A DNA stretch of 64,000 nt. It comes from CAZKRU01 sp964555235. Lineage in GTDB: Bacteria; Verrucomicrobiota; Verrucomicrobiia; Methylacidiphilales; CAMAQI01. The notes under the pieces were generated by a model. The model saw only the letters and a program-made list of their open reading frames with translations. It ran no database searches and was not told the DNA's origin. A program made the position numbers and the translations under genes. Below are positions 47,956 to 57,407 of this stretch, piece by piece; within the stretch, counting starts at the first letter, position 1; each line of letters starts with the position of its first letter. Location: positions 58,089 to 122,088 of the forward strand of contig CAZKRU010000001.1 in assembly GCA_964555235.1 (NCBI GenBank), written 5' to 3'.

Positions 47956-48372
47956 TTAAAGATGCCGGCGACGCTTAACCAAATGCAACTGGGCAATGGA
48001 ACGAGCCAAAGCGGCTTCGGTCGCTTCAAGCTCTTCGCCGATCAGTGTCTTCGCGCGGAGCGCATCTTGCGCCCGTTTGATCGCTTCCTGGGTCTTGATC
48101 TCATCGATATCTTTTTCGCCAACAGCGAGGTCGGTCATCACGGCCACTTTGTCGTGATCAATCTCGGCAAAACCTTCACCGACCGCCATCGACTTCGATT
48201 CCGTTCCTGTCACCACGCGCAACTCGCCCGGAATAATCATCGACATCAGGCGCGAGTGACCCGGAAGCACCTCAATTTCTCCCTCCAACGTCGGAAGAAG
48301 AACACTGCGGATCTCTCCCTGAAAGACTCGGCCTTCAGGCGTGACGATTTCCAATTTCATTGTGGCAGCCAT
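47956..48372 (-). CDS. atpC: ATP synthase F1 epsilon subunit
   Basis: A 138-residue central-stalk subunit. The N-terminal beta-sandwich (LEIVTPEGRVFQGEIRSVLL, PTLEGEIEVLPGHSRLMSMI, VAVMTDLAVGEKDI) is followed by the two-helix C-terminal domain (KRAQDALRAKTL, EATEAALARSIAQLHLVKRR) that can inhibit hydrolysis in bacteria. Last gene of the atpBEFHAGDC operon, 15 bases after atpD. Confidence 0.95.
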   Translation of the reverse strand: MAATMKLEIVTPEGRVFQGEIRSVLLPTLEGEIEVLPGHSRLMSMIIPGELRVVTGTESKSMAVGEGFAEIDHDKVAVMTDLAVGEKDIDEIKTQEAIKRAQDALRAKTLIGEELEATEAALARSIAQLHLVKRRRHL

Positions 48373-48387
48373 GGCGTCTCAATCTGC

Positions 48388-49791
48388 TTATTTCGAAACC
48401 GTATCGATGCCACCCTTCATGTAGAAGTTGGCCTCCGGAACACTGTCATGTTTCCCTTCCAGAATTTCTTTGAAGCCGCGGACCGTCTCCTTGACCGAAA
48501 CGTATTCGCCCTTGGTTCCCGTGAAAATTTCCGCTACGTGGAACGGCTGACTGAGGAAACGCTGGATTTTACGAGCACGGAAAACAGTAAGCTTATCTTC
48601 GTCCGAGAGCTCATCCATTCCGAGAATCGCGATAATGTCCTGAAGATCCTTATACCGCTGCAACACGCGCTGAACGCCACGAGCCACAAGATAGTGCTCT
48701 TCACCAACAATCTCAGGCGCCAAGGCCTTTGAGGTCGAGGAGAGCGGATCAACCGCCGGATAAATCCCCAATTCTGCAATGGAACGTTCCAACACGATCG
48801 TCGAATCCAAGTGGGCAAACGTATTCGCCGGAGCTGGATCGGTCAAATCATCCGCCGGCACATAGACTGCCTGGAAGGAGGTAATCGAACCCTTGTTCGT
48901 CGAAGTGATTCGCTCTTGAAGGTCTCCCATTTCCGAAGCCAACGTCGGTTGATAACCGACAGCGCTCGGTGTACGACCAAGAAGCGCCGACACTTCGGAT
49001 CCGGCCTGTGAGAAACGAAATACGTTATCAATGAAGAGCAAGACGTCCTGATTCTTTTCGTCACGGAAATATTCCGCCATCGAAAGCGCACTCAAGGCCA
49101 CGCGAAGACGCGCGCCAGGAGGTTCACTCATCTGACCGTAAACAAGCGCCACTTTGGAATCTTCAAGCTTGTCCTGCTTAATAACGCCAGCTTCGGACAT
49201 TTCATGATAAAGATCGTTCCCCTCACGAGTACGTTCTCCGACCCCTGCAAAAACCGAGTATCCGCCGTGTCCTTTGGCGATGTTATTAATCAGCTCCATG
49301 ATGACGACGGTCTTACCGACACCGGCACCACCAAATGCGCCGACCTTACCACCCTTCGTGAAGGGACAGATCAAATCGATGACCTTGATTCCGGTCTCGA
49401 GCACAGATGCTTTGGTATCTTGATCGACCAACAACGGAGCGCGGCGATGAATCGGATACCGCTTTTCAAACTTAACAGGTCCCCGTTCGTCCACCGGCTC
49501 TCCAAGAACATTGAAGACACGACCAAGAACACCTTCACCGACCGGAACTGAAATCGGAGCGCCGGTATCGATCACCGTTTCGCCGCGCTTCAAACCTTCC
49601 GAGGAGGACATCGCAATAGCGCGAACCCAACCTTCACCCAAGTGCTGCTGCACTTCGAGCGTCAATTTATTCTTCTTTCCGGAGACGTCATACTCGACCG
49701 TCAACGCGTTAAAGAGTGCGGGAAGTTTTCCCTCCGGGAATTCTGCGTCGACCACGGGGCCGATCACCTGTACGATTTTTCCAGTATTCAT
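48388..49791 (-). CDS. atpD: ATP synthase F1 beta subunit
   Basis: A 467-residue catalytic subunit. P-loop GGAGVGKTVVIMELI, catalytic Glu in GVGERTREGNDLYHEM, VALVYGQMSEPPGARLRVAL, and LLFIDNVFRFSQAGSEVSAL with the DELSDEED-like loop as DELSDEDKLTVFRARKI. Complete and typical length. Seventh gene of the operon. Confidence 0.97.
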   Translation of the reverse strand: MNTGKIVQVIGPVVDAEFPEGKLPALFNALTVEYDVSGKKNKLTLEVQQHLGEGWVRAIAMSSSEGLKRGETVIDTGAPISVPVGEGVLGRVFNVLGEPVDERGPVKFEKRYPIHRRAPLLVDQDTKASVLETGIKVIDLICPFTKGGKVGAFGGAGVGKTVVIMELINNIAKGHGGYSVFAGVGERTREGNDLYHEMSEAGVIKQDKLEDSKVALVYGQMSEPPGARLRVALSALSMAEYFRDEKNQDVLLFIDNVFRFSQAGSEVSALLGRTPSAVGYQPTLASEMGDLQERITSTNKGSITSFQAVYVPADDLTDPAPANTFAHLDSTIVLERSIAELGIYPAVDPLSSTSKALAPEIVGEEHYLVARGVQRVLQRYKDLQDIIAILGMDELSDEDKLTVFRARKIQRFLSQPFHVAEIFTGTKGEYVSVKETVRGFKEILEGKHDSVPEANFYMKGGIDTVSK

Positions 49792-49808
49792 AGGCTTCTT
49801 TTATCCAG

Positions 49809-50663
49809 TTAGTTCAAAACCATTTGCGCCGTGCTGATTTCCAGGAGTTCCGTGGTAATCGATGCCTGCCGCACCTTGTTATATTCGAGTGTCAAATCCT
49901 TCACCATCTGCTTCGCGTTATCCGTTGCGTTCTTCATCGCCACCATTCGCGAGCTCTGTTCGGAAGCCCTTGCATCCAGCACGTACTGGTACACTTCGCA
50001 GTGCACGTAGAACGGTAGCAAACGCCCGAGCAATTCCGGAGCCGAAGGCTCAAAGAGATAATCTCCACTGCGACGCTCGCCCGTTTCGGTCAATCCCAAA
50101 ACGGCGTGACCGATCGGAACCAACTCCGAGCAGCGAGGCTCCTGAGTGAGTGTATTTTTAAAGTGAGAGTAAACCACCTCAATCGCATCCACTTCGCCCT
50201 TTTCAAAAAGATCCAGCAAAAAGGAACTGACCCGCTTGCTATCACGGAAGCTGAAATTATCCTTCAGTTCAAAATCAGCGAGAAGATCTCTTCCGGAACG
50301 CACCAGATACTGACGCGCCTTGCGGCCGACCGCCACATAGACATTCTCCGGTTTGTGGCGGAGTTGCACTTCTTTAAAAAGATTCGTGTTTAGCGCTCCA
50401 CAGAGTCCTTTATCCGTTGCAATGACCAGGACCACCCGCTTTTTCACGGGGCGGGCTTGGATCAACGGATGAGCAAAATCTCCGGTGGCCGATGACAAGT
50501 GTGCTGCAATTTCATCCAGCATCGTCGCATACGGACGCCCCGAGAGCGCCTGCGCCTGGGCACGACGCATCTTCGATGCGGCAACCATTTGCATTGCCTT
50601 CGTGATCTGTGCCGTATTTCGGATCGATTTGATCCGTCGGCGAATGTCGCGCGTGTTAGCCAT
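49809..50663 (-). CDS. atpG: ATP synthase F1 gamma subunit
   Basis: A 284-residue rotor shaft. The N-terminal helix DIRRRIKSIRNTAQITKAMQ and MVAASKMRRAQ, the Rossmann-like middle (VIATDKGLCGALNTNLFK) and C-terminal helix (SRMVAMKNATDNAKQMVKDL, RQASITTELLEISTA) are all present. Length matches Escherichia coli (287). Confidence 0.96.
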   Translation of the reverse strand: MANTRDIRRRIKSIRNTAQITKAMQMVAASKMRRAQAQALSGRPYATMLDEIAAHLSSATGDFAHPLIQARPVKKRVVLVIATDKGLCGALNTNLFKEVQLRHKPENVYVAVGRKARQYLVRSGRDLLADFELKDNFSFRDSKRVSSFLLDLFEKGEVDAIEVVYSHFKNTLTQEPRCSELVPIGHAVLGLTETGERRSGDYLFEPSAPELLGRLLPFYVHCEVYQYVLDARASEQSSRMVAMKNATDNAKQMVKDLTLEYNKVRQASITTELLEISTAQMVLN

Positions 50664-50683
50664 GAATCATCCGTAGGTTCAAA

Positions 50684-52213
50684 TCAAGCCAGATAGGAAT
50701 CGACAAAGGGAGCGACGACTTTTTTGAGTTCCGCTTGAATCCCATCATCAAATGCCTGCTTCTCACGAATCTGCTTCAAGATCGCTTCGTGCTGATTCTT
50801 GAAGAAATCGGTGAGCTTGTTTTGGAAATCCTTGATCTTTTCTACCGGAATCTTATCCATGAACCCGTTTTGGATCGTCCAGAGAACCGCCGACTGAACT
50901 TCGACCGCGATCGGATTGTACTGAGTCTGCTTAAAGAGCTCCACGATCCGGTTTCCACGATCCAACTTCGCTTTCGTTCCGGCATCCAAATCAGATCCGA
51001 ACTGCGCGAACGCTGCCAACTCACGGAACTGGGCGAGCTCACCTTTGATCTTACCGGCCACCTGCTTGATCGCCTTGATCTGAGCCGCGGATCCGACACG
51101 AGAGACGGAGAGACCGACGGAAATCGCCGGACGCACGCCTTGGTAGAAGAGATCGGTTTCGAGATAAATCTGACCGTCCGTAATTGAAATCACGTTCGTC
51201 GGAATATAGGCCGAAACGTCGCCCGCCTGGGTTTCGATAATCGGAAGCGCCGTTAAACTTCCGTTTCCGTTCTGTTCATTCACACGAGCCGAACGCTCAA
51301 GCAAGCGGGAGTGGAGATAGAAAACGTCTCCCGGATACGCTTCACGACCTGAAGGACGTTTGAGAATCAAGGAAACCTGACGGTAAGCCACGGCATGTTT
51401 GGAAAGATCGTCGAACACGATCAACGCATCCATTCCGTTATCCATGAACCACTCACCCATCGCCGCACCGGAGAACGGAGCGAGATACTGACTGGTCGCC
51501 CCATCGGAAGCCGTTGCCACGACAATGATCGTATATTCCATCGCGCCGGTCTCTTCGAGAACGTTGATGACTCGCGCCACGCTGGAATTCTTCTGACCGA
51601 TCACGACGTAAATGGAATAGAGCGGACGGAAGCCTTCTTTGCCTGCATTCGCCTTGTTGATCCGCGCTTGATTAATGATCGCATCGATCGCCACCGTTGT
51701 CTTGCCGGTTGCACGATCGCCAATGATCAACTCACGCTGACCTCGACCAATCGGAATCATCGCGTCAATCGACATGATCCCGGTCTGAACCGGCTGAGTC
51801 ACTGATTTACGTTTGATAACGCCGGGAGCAATTTTTTCGACCGGATAAAAGGCTTCGTTCTTGATTGCGCCTTTGCCGTCAACCGGCTGACCGAGCGCAT
51901 CCACCACGCGACCGAGAAGTCCTTTACCGACCGGAACCTGGAGCAAGCGGCCCGTCGTCTTAACCTCGTCGCCTTCTTTGATTTTGGAGTAATCGCCCAA
52001 GATGATCGCACCGACTTCGGTCTCTTCCAAATTCAAGGCCAATCCGTAAACGCCTCCTGGGAATTCGATCATTTCGTTCAACGCCACGTCGGTCAGACCT
52101 TCGATCTTGGCGACGCCGTCAAAAATCTGGCGAACCACACCGACGTTACTTTTGGCCACCACGGTTTTCAGACCGGCGACCTGTCCTTTGATGTCATCTA
52201 GAATCGTGCTCAT
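50684..52213 (-). CDS. atpA: ATP synthase F1 alpha subunit
   Basis: A 509-residue non-catalytic nucleotide-binding subunit. P-loop GDRATGKTTVAIDAI, the arginine finger region SLILKRPSGREAYPGDVFYL with SVGLSVSRVGSAAQIKAIKQ, and a typical C-terminal helical domain. Starts 17 bases after atpH. Confidence 0.97.
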   Translation of the reverse strand: MSTILDDIKGQVAGLKTVVAKSNVGVVRQIFDGVAKIEGLTDVALNEMIEFPGGVYGLALNLEETEVGAIILGDYSKIKEGDEVKTTGRLLQVPVGKGLLGRVVDALGQPVDGKGAIKNEAFYPVEKIAPGVIKRKSVTQPVQTGIMSIDAMIPIGRGQRELIIGDRATGKTTVAIDAIINQARINKANAGKEGFRPLYSIYVVIGQKNSSVARVINVLEETGAMEYTIIVVATASDGATSQYLAPFSGAAMGEWFMDNGMDALIVFDDLSKHAVAYRQVSLILKRPSGREAYPGDVFYLHSRLLERSARVNEQNGNGSLTALPIIETQAGDVSAYIPTNVISITDGQIYLETDLFYQGVRPAISVGLSVSRVGSAAQIKAIKQVAGKIKGELAQFRELAAFAQFGSDLDAGTKAKLDRGNRIVELFKQTQYNPIAVEVQSAVLWTIQNGFMDKIPVEKIKDFQNKLTDFFKNQHEAILKQIREKQAFDDGIQAELKKVVAPFVDSYLA

Positions 52214-52230
52214 AACTGCATTTCCCTGGA

Positions 52231-52620
52231 TTAATTACTCAACTTTAAATGGTTCAATCGGGTCCGGATCGATCCGTCCCACACATCGCTTCCTCGTCGG
52301 ATGCGAACTCCACCAATCAACTCCGGCACCACGCGATACGTGCGGGCAGCCGCAGGTCCGACTTTCGACTCCACCTCACGAAAAATCGCTTCACCTTTAT
52401 CCGAAAGTTCCACCGCCGACTCCACGCTCACCGTCTGACTTGCCACCTGAAGATCGACCAATTTCATCAATCGGGTCAAGATCGGCAGATATCCACGCGG
52501 TTTTTGGGCGGCAACCGCCTTCACCACCTGGCTCAACTTCGCCTCATCCAATCGACCGTCTGACATACAGACGTTGAAAAGCTTCTTGGCGTTTTGCCGG
52601 TCATCACGGGTGATTTTCAT
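52231..52620 (-). CDS. atpH: ATP synthase F1 delta subunit (short form)
   Basis: A 129-residue peripheral-stalk (OSCP) subunit, identified by position between atpF and atpA and by VKAVAAQKPRGYLPILTRLM with the C-terminal IGGVRIRRGSDVWDGSIRTR, the conserved strand-loop that contacts atpF. It is ~50 residues shorter than Escherichia coli delta (177): the N-terminal six-helix domain is reduced, while the C-terminal domain is kept. The pairing of a short delta with an otherwise normal b and alpha subunit is worth noting. Confidence 0.88.
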   Translation of the reverse strand: MKITRDDRQNAKKLFNVCMSDGRLDEAKLSQVVKAVAAQKPRGYLPILTRLMKLVDLQVASQTVSVESAVELSDKGEAIFREVESKVGPAAARTYRVVPELIGGVRIRRGSDVWDGSIRTRLNHLKLSN

Positions 52621-52625
52621 GGATC

Positions 52626-53180
52626 TTAGGCAACCAACTGTTTAACCGTCTCGTCCTTCAACCGATTTTGATCATCTGCCGAAAGCACTTTTCCAGAAAC
52701 CTTCGCAGTGGTTTCAATTACCAGACCGACAATTTCCTTGCGAAGCTCGGCCAGCATCTTCTCGCGATCCAACGCAATCCCTTCGCGACCCTTCTTCAAA
52801 ATATTCTCCGCTTCCGCAATCGCTTCCTGTAATTTCTTTTCACCCTGAGCGGCAGCCGCTTTGTGGGCTTCGGCAATCATCTGAGTCGCTTGATCCTGCG
52901 CCTTCTTCATGATTTCTTTTCGGGAAACTTCGGCATCCGCCAATTCTTTTTTGATTCGATCGGCATTTTCAAGACTCGCCGCAATCTCTTTGCGACGCTC
53001 TTCGAGGACAATCATGATCGGATCGAAGGCGTATTTTTTAAGAGCAAACGCCAGAATCGTGAAGACCACCATCTGGGCAAAAAGCCCAGGGAGATTTAAC
53101 CCGAGTTGTTTCGCTTGTGCTTCAAACCCAGCGTGAGCGGATCCTTCAGCAGAGGCCAAAATAAAAGTGTTTAATAGCAT
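52626..53180 (-). CDS. atpF: ATP synthase Fo b subunit
   Basis: A 184-residue stator subunit. One membrane helix (LPGLFAQMVVFTILAFALKK) is followed by a long charged helix (VLEERRKEIAASLENADRIK, KKELADAEVSRKEIMKKAQD) that dimerises along the stalk. The ~20 residues before the helix may be cleaved or periplasmic. Five bases separate it from atpH. Confidence 0.95.
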   Translation of the reverse strand: MLLNTFILASAEGSAHAGFEAQAKQLGLNLPGLFAQMVVFTILAFALKKYAFDPIMIVLEERRKEIAASLENADRIKKELADAEVSRKEIMKKAQDQATQMIAEAHKAAAAQGEKKLQEAIAEAENILKKGREGIALDREKMLAELRKEIVGLVIETTAKVSGKVLSADDQNRLKDETVKQLVA

Positions 53181-53237
53181 AAGACTCGAGAGAAATTCCG
53201 GCCCCCGGGTTTAATCCCGGAAGCCGGAGATGAAATA

Positions 53238-53447
53238 TTATTTACCGAGGAAGATCGTGATGAAGACCACGCCTTCCGCCAGCGCCATGGCGATAATGCC
53301 CTGGACCAAGATCGACGTTGCTGCGCCGGGATTACGTCCCACCGCTTCCGCCGCCTTCATTCCAACAAGGCCTACTCCAATTGCTGAACCCAACGCTGCG
53401 AAACCAATTTGAAAGTTTCCAGCCAATTCTGCTAACATCGGTATCAT
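53238..53447 (-). CDS. atpE: ATP synthase Fo c subunit
   Basis: A 69-residue hairpin of two helices forming the rotor ring. Helix 1 carries the Gly packing motif (GSAIGVGLVGMKAAEAVGRN), the loop has RNPGA, and helix 2 has the proton carboxylate Glu58 in MALAEGVVF. The Na+-binding signature (Gln in helix 1 with Glu-Ser/Thr in helix 2) is absent, so H+ is the expected coupling ion. Confidence 0.96.
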   Translation of the reverse strand: MIPMLAELAGNFQIGFAALGSAIGVGLVGMKAAEAVGRNPGAATSILVQGIIAMALAEGVVFITIFLGK

Positions 53448-53521
53448 ATCTTTTCCTTTTTTTATGTTTTTAACGGGCCTCCGCGATTGAACACGGTCCG
53501 ATCCGCCAAATCGTTCGTCTT

Positions 53522-54355
53522 TTAGTGGTGCTCCACCCCTTCTTCATGCTTGCACATCAGGGCCGTGAAAACCGCCGTGAGCAGACAGAAAACCAAGGAT
53601 TGAACAAATGCCACCAACAACTCAAAGAGATAAACTGGAATCAAGACGAGCGCCGACCAATTTCCAAACATCATCATCAACGCTTCGATCATCGACTCAC
53701 CGCCAAAAATATTTCCGTACAATCGGAACGTCAAGGAAACCGGACGAACCATAATGGAAACCACTTCAATCAACCCGACAAAGACGAAAATCAGAGCTAC
53801 AAACCATCCGAGAGCTCCCGTCATTTTCGCTTTTGAACCGAAGATGTGATGAACCACTCCACCAACCCCATTTGATTGAAAGGACCAATAAATCCAGAAA
53901 ATAAAGAAGACCAAGGCGATCGCCATTGTCATTTTAACATCAGCATTGGCACCCCGTAAAAACGGATGCGAGACATGAAGACTCCACCAGTTTTCCCCGT
54001 ACCCCCAACCGATCGTCCCGACTCCAGGGATTAACGCAAAGAGATTACAGCTCAAAATAAACAAAAAGACCGAAGCAAAAAACCAAAAGGTCTTCACAAA
54101 CAATTCACGACCCAAAATCCCCTCAAGGACTCCCCCCAGCCCTTCGATCACCCACTCCCAGAAATTTTGCGCGCCGGAAGGAACCCGACTGATTTGACGC
54201 GTCGCATATTGTGCAAATGCAATGATCAGCATCGCCACGACCCAGGAGATCGCCATTGAGTTGGAAACAGGAAAACCAAAAATCTCGAAAAGCACAGGAG
54301 CCGCCATCGGAAGGCTCTCGGCAGAAGCAAGAAATAGTGGCATCGTCATTGGCAT
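53522..54355 (-). CDS. atpB: ATP synthase Fo a subunit
   Basis: A 277-residue membrane subunit forming the proton half-channels. The essential Arg is in LTFRLYGNIFGGESM, and the last helix has FELLVAFVQSLVFCLLTAVF. First gene of the operon; no atpI is present upstream. The N-terminus (MPMTMPLFLASAESLP) resembles a short signal-like extension, and the C-terminus is His-rich (HEEGVEHH). Confidence 0.95.
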   Translation of the reverse strand: MPMTMPLFLASAESLPMAAPVLFEIFGFPVSNSMAISWVVAMLIIAFAQYATRQISRVPSGAQNFWEWVIEGLGGVLEGILGRELFVKTFWFFASVFLFILSCNLFALIPGVGTIGWGYGENWWSLHVSHPFLRGANADVKMTMAIALVFFIFWIYWSFQSNGVGGVVHHIFGSKAKMTGALGWFVALIFVFVGLIEVVSIMVRPVSLTFRLYGNIFGGESMIEALMMMFGNWSALVLIPVYLFELLVAFVQSLVFCLLTAVFTALMCKHEEGVEHH

Positions 54356-54437
54356 GAGAGCGCAGATACTTGCGTGATTTTGGAGAATCGCAAGAAAAAA
54401 TTCAGGAAAACTTATGATACCCGTATAAGCCGACCTT

Positions 54438-55091
54438 TTACTGTAAAAAGTCGGGCAGACTCATCTCCGGATTCCATTCCAATACAGGTACTTCCAATAA
54501 ACTTTGGATCACTTCGGGGTTGGTTTGATACGCCACCGAATCGTTACATGGATAAGCATTCAGAATAACTGCCGCACAGGTTAATCCGGCGCTTTGAATG
54601 CTTTCGACCGAGAGCAAAACCTGATTGATTCCCCCTAGTCCGCGCGATGCCACTAAAATCACCGGCCATCCCAGTTGAAGCGCCCACTCACGCACCGAAA
54701 TTTTTTGAGTCAACGGAACTCTCCACCCGCCGACTCCTTCCACCGCAACCCGCTCGTAGGAATTTGAAACCCGCTCAATTTGCTGACACAACGAATTGAT
54801 TTCGATTTCACGATTTTCACGACGCGCCGCCACCCACGGAGCGAGAGGCTCTTGAAAGTGAATCGGATTGATTTGATCCAACGTCAGGACATTTCCGGAA
54901 GCCTCTGCTAAACTTCGAGCATCCTCACGATCTCCCGCACTAATCGGCTTGAGACCGACGGCATTTTGACCGGCTTCCCGCCAACGTCGCACCAACCACG
55001 ACGTAAAAACAGTCTTTCCAACTCCCGTATCCGTTCCCGTCACAAAAACCCGCTGAAGTTTGTTGTTTGGAAAACTCATTAAGATCATCAT
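54438..55091 (-). CDS. bioD: Dethiobiotin synthetase
   Basis: A 217-residue ATP-dependent carboxylase forming the ureido ring of biotin. The P-loop is VTGTDTGVGKTVFTSWLVRR, LKPISAG carries the catalytic Lys, and VEGVGGWRVPLTQK is the Mg-binding block. Several in-frame ATG codons (55091, 55088, 55079) make the exact start uncertain. No other bio gene is in the window. A palindrome ends four bases upstream of the longest start. Confidence 0.94.
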   Translation of the reverse strand: MMILMSFPNNKLQRVFVTGTDTGVGKTVFTSWLVRRWREAGQNAVGLKPISAGDREDARSLAEASGNVLTLDQINPIHFQEPLAPWVAARRENREIEINSLCQQIERVSNSYERVAVEGVGGWRVPLTQKISVREWALQLGWPVILVASRGLGGINQVLLSVESIQSAGLTCAAVILNAYPCNDSVAYQTNPEVIQSLLEVPVLEWNPEMSLPDFLQ

Positions 55092-55094
55092 ACC

Positions 55095-55172
55095 TGCCCG
55101 CGAAACACACGAAAAGGAGAAGCGGTTTGTTTATTGAAAATTTTTCGCGTCATTTCGCGTGTTTCGCGGGCA
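55095..55172. repeat. Word-repeat palindrome, CGCGAAA family
   Basis: TGCCCGCGAAACAC and GTGTTTCGCGGGCA are perfect 14-bp arms, with further GCGAAA copies inside. Lies between the end of the SDR gene and the start of bioD, both on the minus strand. Confidence 0.85.
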
Positions 55173-55185
55173 ATCATTTTAGCCT

Positions 55186-55989
55186 TTATCCCAACCCAAA
55201 ATACTTCCCAACGCCCCAATTCACCCAGGAGCGGGGAACCATTCTCCCCAAAAGCGGAGCAATCGTTCCTTGAAAAAAATCTCCGACAACGACCTGCGGC
55301 GGTGGATTCTTCATTTTCAAAATCTTTTCCACCAGCTCCGCTACAAGCTCCGGCCCGGGAGCCGTCGCCAAATCAGCATCGATCCGTTCTCTGATTTTCA
55401 ATGCCCGTTCGTCCAAGCCTTTCCCGTCCCCCATTGCCCCATTGAAGCCGGTGTTGATATCGCCCGGCTGTAAATCGACGATCCGAATCGGAGTCCCAGC
55501 AAGCTCCAACTGCAACCCTTGGGTAAACGCACTCATCGCCGCTTTTCCCGCACTGTAGGGAACCATCATCGGAATTGGAAATCGCGCAGCCAATGAGGTC
55601 ACGTTTATAATCGTCCCGTGCCCGCGCGCTTTCATCAACGGAATCACCTGCTGACACAAAAAGAGCGGGCCTCGCACGAGAACGCGCCACTGTTTTTCAA
55701 TTTCATCCAAAGGAAATGTCGCCAGAGGACCAAACGCGCCGTGCCCGGCATTATTAATCAGGACGTCAATTCCCCCCGATTCTTTCTCGACCTCTTCCAG
55801 AGCATACGCCATCGCGCATTCCGAATTTAAATCCATGACGACGGGATGAAATCGTTCCAGCTTCGGCAGTCGATCCAACGTACGCGATGTCCCCCAGACC
55901 TGATGACCGGAGGCTGCGAGTCGCTTCGCCATGGCAAGACCGATTCCCGCACTCGCCCCCGTGATCAAAATTTTGAGAGACGAATTCAA
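55186..55989 (-). CDS. Short-chain dehydrogenase/reductase
   Basis: A 267-residue classical SDR: cofactor loop ITGASAGIGLAMAKRL, NNAGHGAFGP, catalytic Ser in INVTSLAARFP and YSAGKAAMSAF with Tyr and Lys. Substrate unknown. It begins four bases after the FabF-like gene ends, so both work together, probably ketoreduction of an acyl chain made by the condensing enzyme. It could alternatively act on a steroid, sugar or other ketone. Confidence 0.9.
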   Translation of the reverse strand: MNSSLKILITGASAGIGLAMAKRLAASGHQVWGTSRTLDRLPKLERFHPVVMDLNSECAMAYALEEVEKESGGIDVLINNAGHGAFGPLATFPLDEIEKQWRVLVRGPLFLCQQVIPLMKARGHGTIINVTSLAARFPIPMMVPYSAGKAAMSAFTQGLQLELAGTPIRIVDLQPGDINTGFNGAMGDGKGLDERALKIRERIDADLATAPGPELVAELVEKILKMKNPPPQVVVGDFFQGTIAPLLGRMVPRSWVNWGVGKYFGLG

Positions 55990-55993
55990 CGCA

Positions 55994-57250
55994 TCACCCC
56001 CATCGTTTCAAAATGAGTGAGACGTTGGATCCCCCAAAGCCGCTCGAATTACTCATCGCAATTTGGGGACGGTCTGAAATGGCTTTCGTCAAAATCGGAA
56101 CCCCGTCGCACTCCGGATCCAATTGGTTAATGTTCGCCGAGACTGGCATGAATCCTTCACTCAACGCCAATGAACAAATCCCCGCCTCCAAGGCCCCCGC
56201 CAACGAGAGCCCATGCCCCGTGAGACTTTTCGTGCTGCTCACGTAAGGACGCTTTCCTGTAAAAATTTTTTTAATCGCCCGCAATTCAGCAATATCTCCT
56301 GCTTGGGTCGCCGTCGCGTGCGCATTGAGATAATCGATCTCCTCCGGCTTCACTCCGGCATCCTGAAAGGCGTTGTTCATACAACGCGCCAATCCTTCTC
56401 CCTCCGGATGCGGCGCCATGACATTAAATCCATCCGAGGATTCTCCCCATCCGAGCATCTCTGCATAAATCTTCGCTCCCCGTGCCTCGGCATGTTCCAA
56501 GGATTCCAGAACCAAGACCGTCGCCCCCCCCGCACCAACAAAACCGTCGCGTCTGACATCAAACGCACACGGATATTTGGAGGGATCGGTTTGAGGACTC
56601 AGCGCGCGAACCGGAACAAACGGTAAAATCGTGTGTCCGTTACAATCCTCCGCTCCGACCGCAAAAACCGTATCCTGTCTTCCCAATCGAATCAGATCCA
56701 TTGCATGCCCAATTGCATGTGCCGAAGAAGCACAAGCGCTGACAAATCCAACGGTCCCCCCTTTAATTTTAAAACAGGCCGCCAGATTAATATTCAGAGT
56801 CCCGGCAATTCCTGAAACAATTCCCATCGGATTCACACGCGCCGCACCACGGGTCAAAACTGTCTGCGACGTGTCATAGCAAAGCCAAATCGATCCTGCC
56901 GATGCGGCCATCAAAGCAGTTCGCGGGTTCGAAACCTGCTCCTCACTCATTCCCGCATCCCGAATCGCCTGCTGCATGGCACAAAATCCATAGAGCGCGT
57001 TGGGCGACATCGAGCGCAACTGCTCGCGTCCAATTTTATATTCGGTGGGATAAACCCAATCCTCACGATCCACTGCCGGAAATTTGAATCCCTTCACTGT
57101 CCCCGCCAACTTGATTGGAATCTCCGGTTTATCGAACTCGTCAAAAACCTCGATTCCCGTGCGACACTCTTTCAGACTCGTCAGAACCTCTTCACGACGA
57201 TTCCCGATGCTGCTAATAAATCCCAAGCCAGTGACAACAACTCGTTTCAT
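55994..57250 (-). CDS. Beta-ketoacyl-ACP synthase, FabF-like
   Basis: A 418-residue condensing enzyme with Cys-His-His triad: Cys in VSACASSAHAIGHA, His in LNAHATATQAGDIAE and His in STKSLTGHGLSLAGALEAG. The region FDVRRDGFVGAGGATVLVLE is typical of KAS II. The chain is complete. Paired with an SDR and without acpP, fabD or fabG neighbours, it is more likely a dedicated lipid or polyketide-type enzyme than the housekeeping FabF. It diverges from the hybrid kinase gene. Confidence 0.92.
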   Translation of the reverse strand: MKRVVVTGLGFISSIGNRREEVLTSLKECRTGIEVFDEFDKPEIPIKLAGTVKGFKFPAVDREDWVYPTEYKIGREQLRSMSPNALYGFCAMQQAIRDAGMSEEQVSNPRTALMAASAGSIWLCYDTSQTVLTRGAARVNPMGIVSGIAGTLNINLAACFKIKGGTVGFVSACASSAHAIGHAMDLIRLGRQDTVFAVGAEDCNGHTILPFVPVRALSPQTDPSKYPCAFDVRRDGFVGAGGATVLVLESLEHAEARGAKIYAEMLGWGESSDGFNVMAPHPEGEGLARCMNNAFQDAGVKPEEIDYLNAHATATQAGDIAELRAIKKIFTGKRPYVSSTKSLTGHGLSLAGALEAGICSLALSEGFMPVSANINQLDPECDGVPILTKAISDRPQIAMSNSSGFGGSNVSLILKRWG

Positions 57251-57293
57251 CTTCCAATGCTTTAACCGATCCGGGGCCTTGCGTCACGCAAAA

Positions 57294-57407
57294 GCCGTTA
57301 CTCTGAGGAAAGCAGTCTGGAGATAAATGTCAGCGGGCAAAAATCCTGAAATCCTCATTTCCTGGTCTCCTCAGAAAACCCCTTAAACTATCCTAGGGAT
57401 TTTTGCC
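57294..57407 (+). promoter_or_regulatory. Structured leader region of the GAF hybrid kinase
   Basis: Holds copy 3 of the 20-bp dispersed motif (GCCGTTACTCTGAGGAAAGC, 57294-57313) and two interlocked inverted repeats: TCTGAGGA (57302-57309) with TCCTCAGA (57368-57375), and GGCAAAAATCC (57336-57346) with GGATTTTTGCC (57397-57407). The first repeat's right arm lies in the loop of the second, so both cannot form as simple hairpins. The kinase start I favour is 41 bases downstream. Confidence 0.45.
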
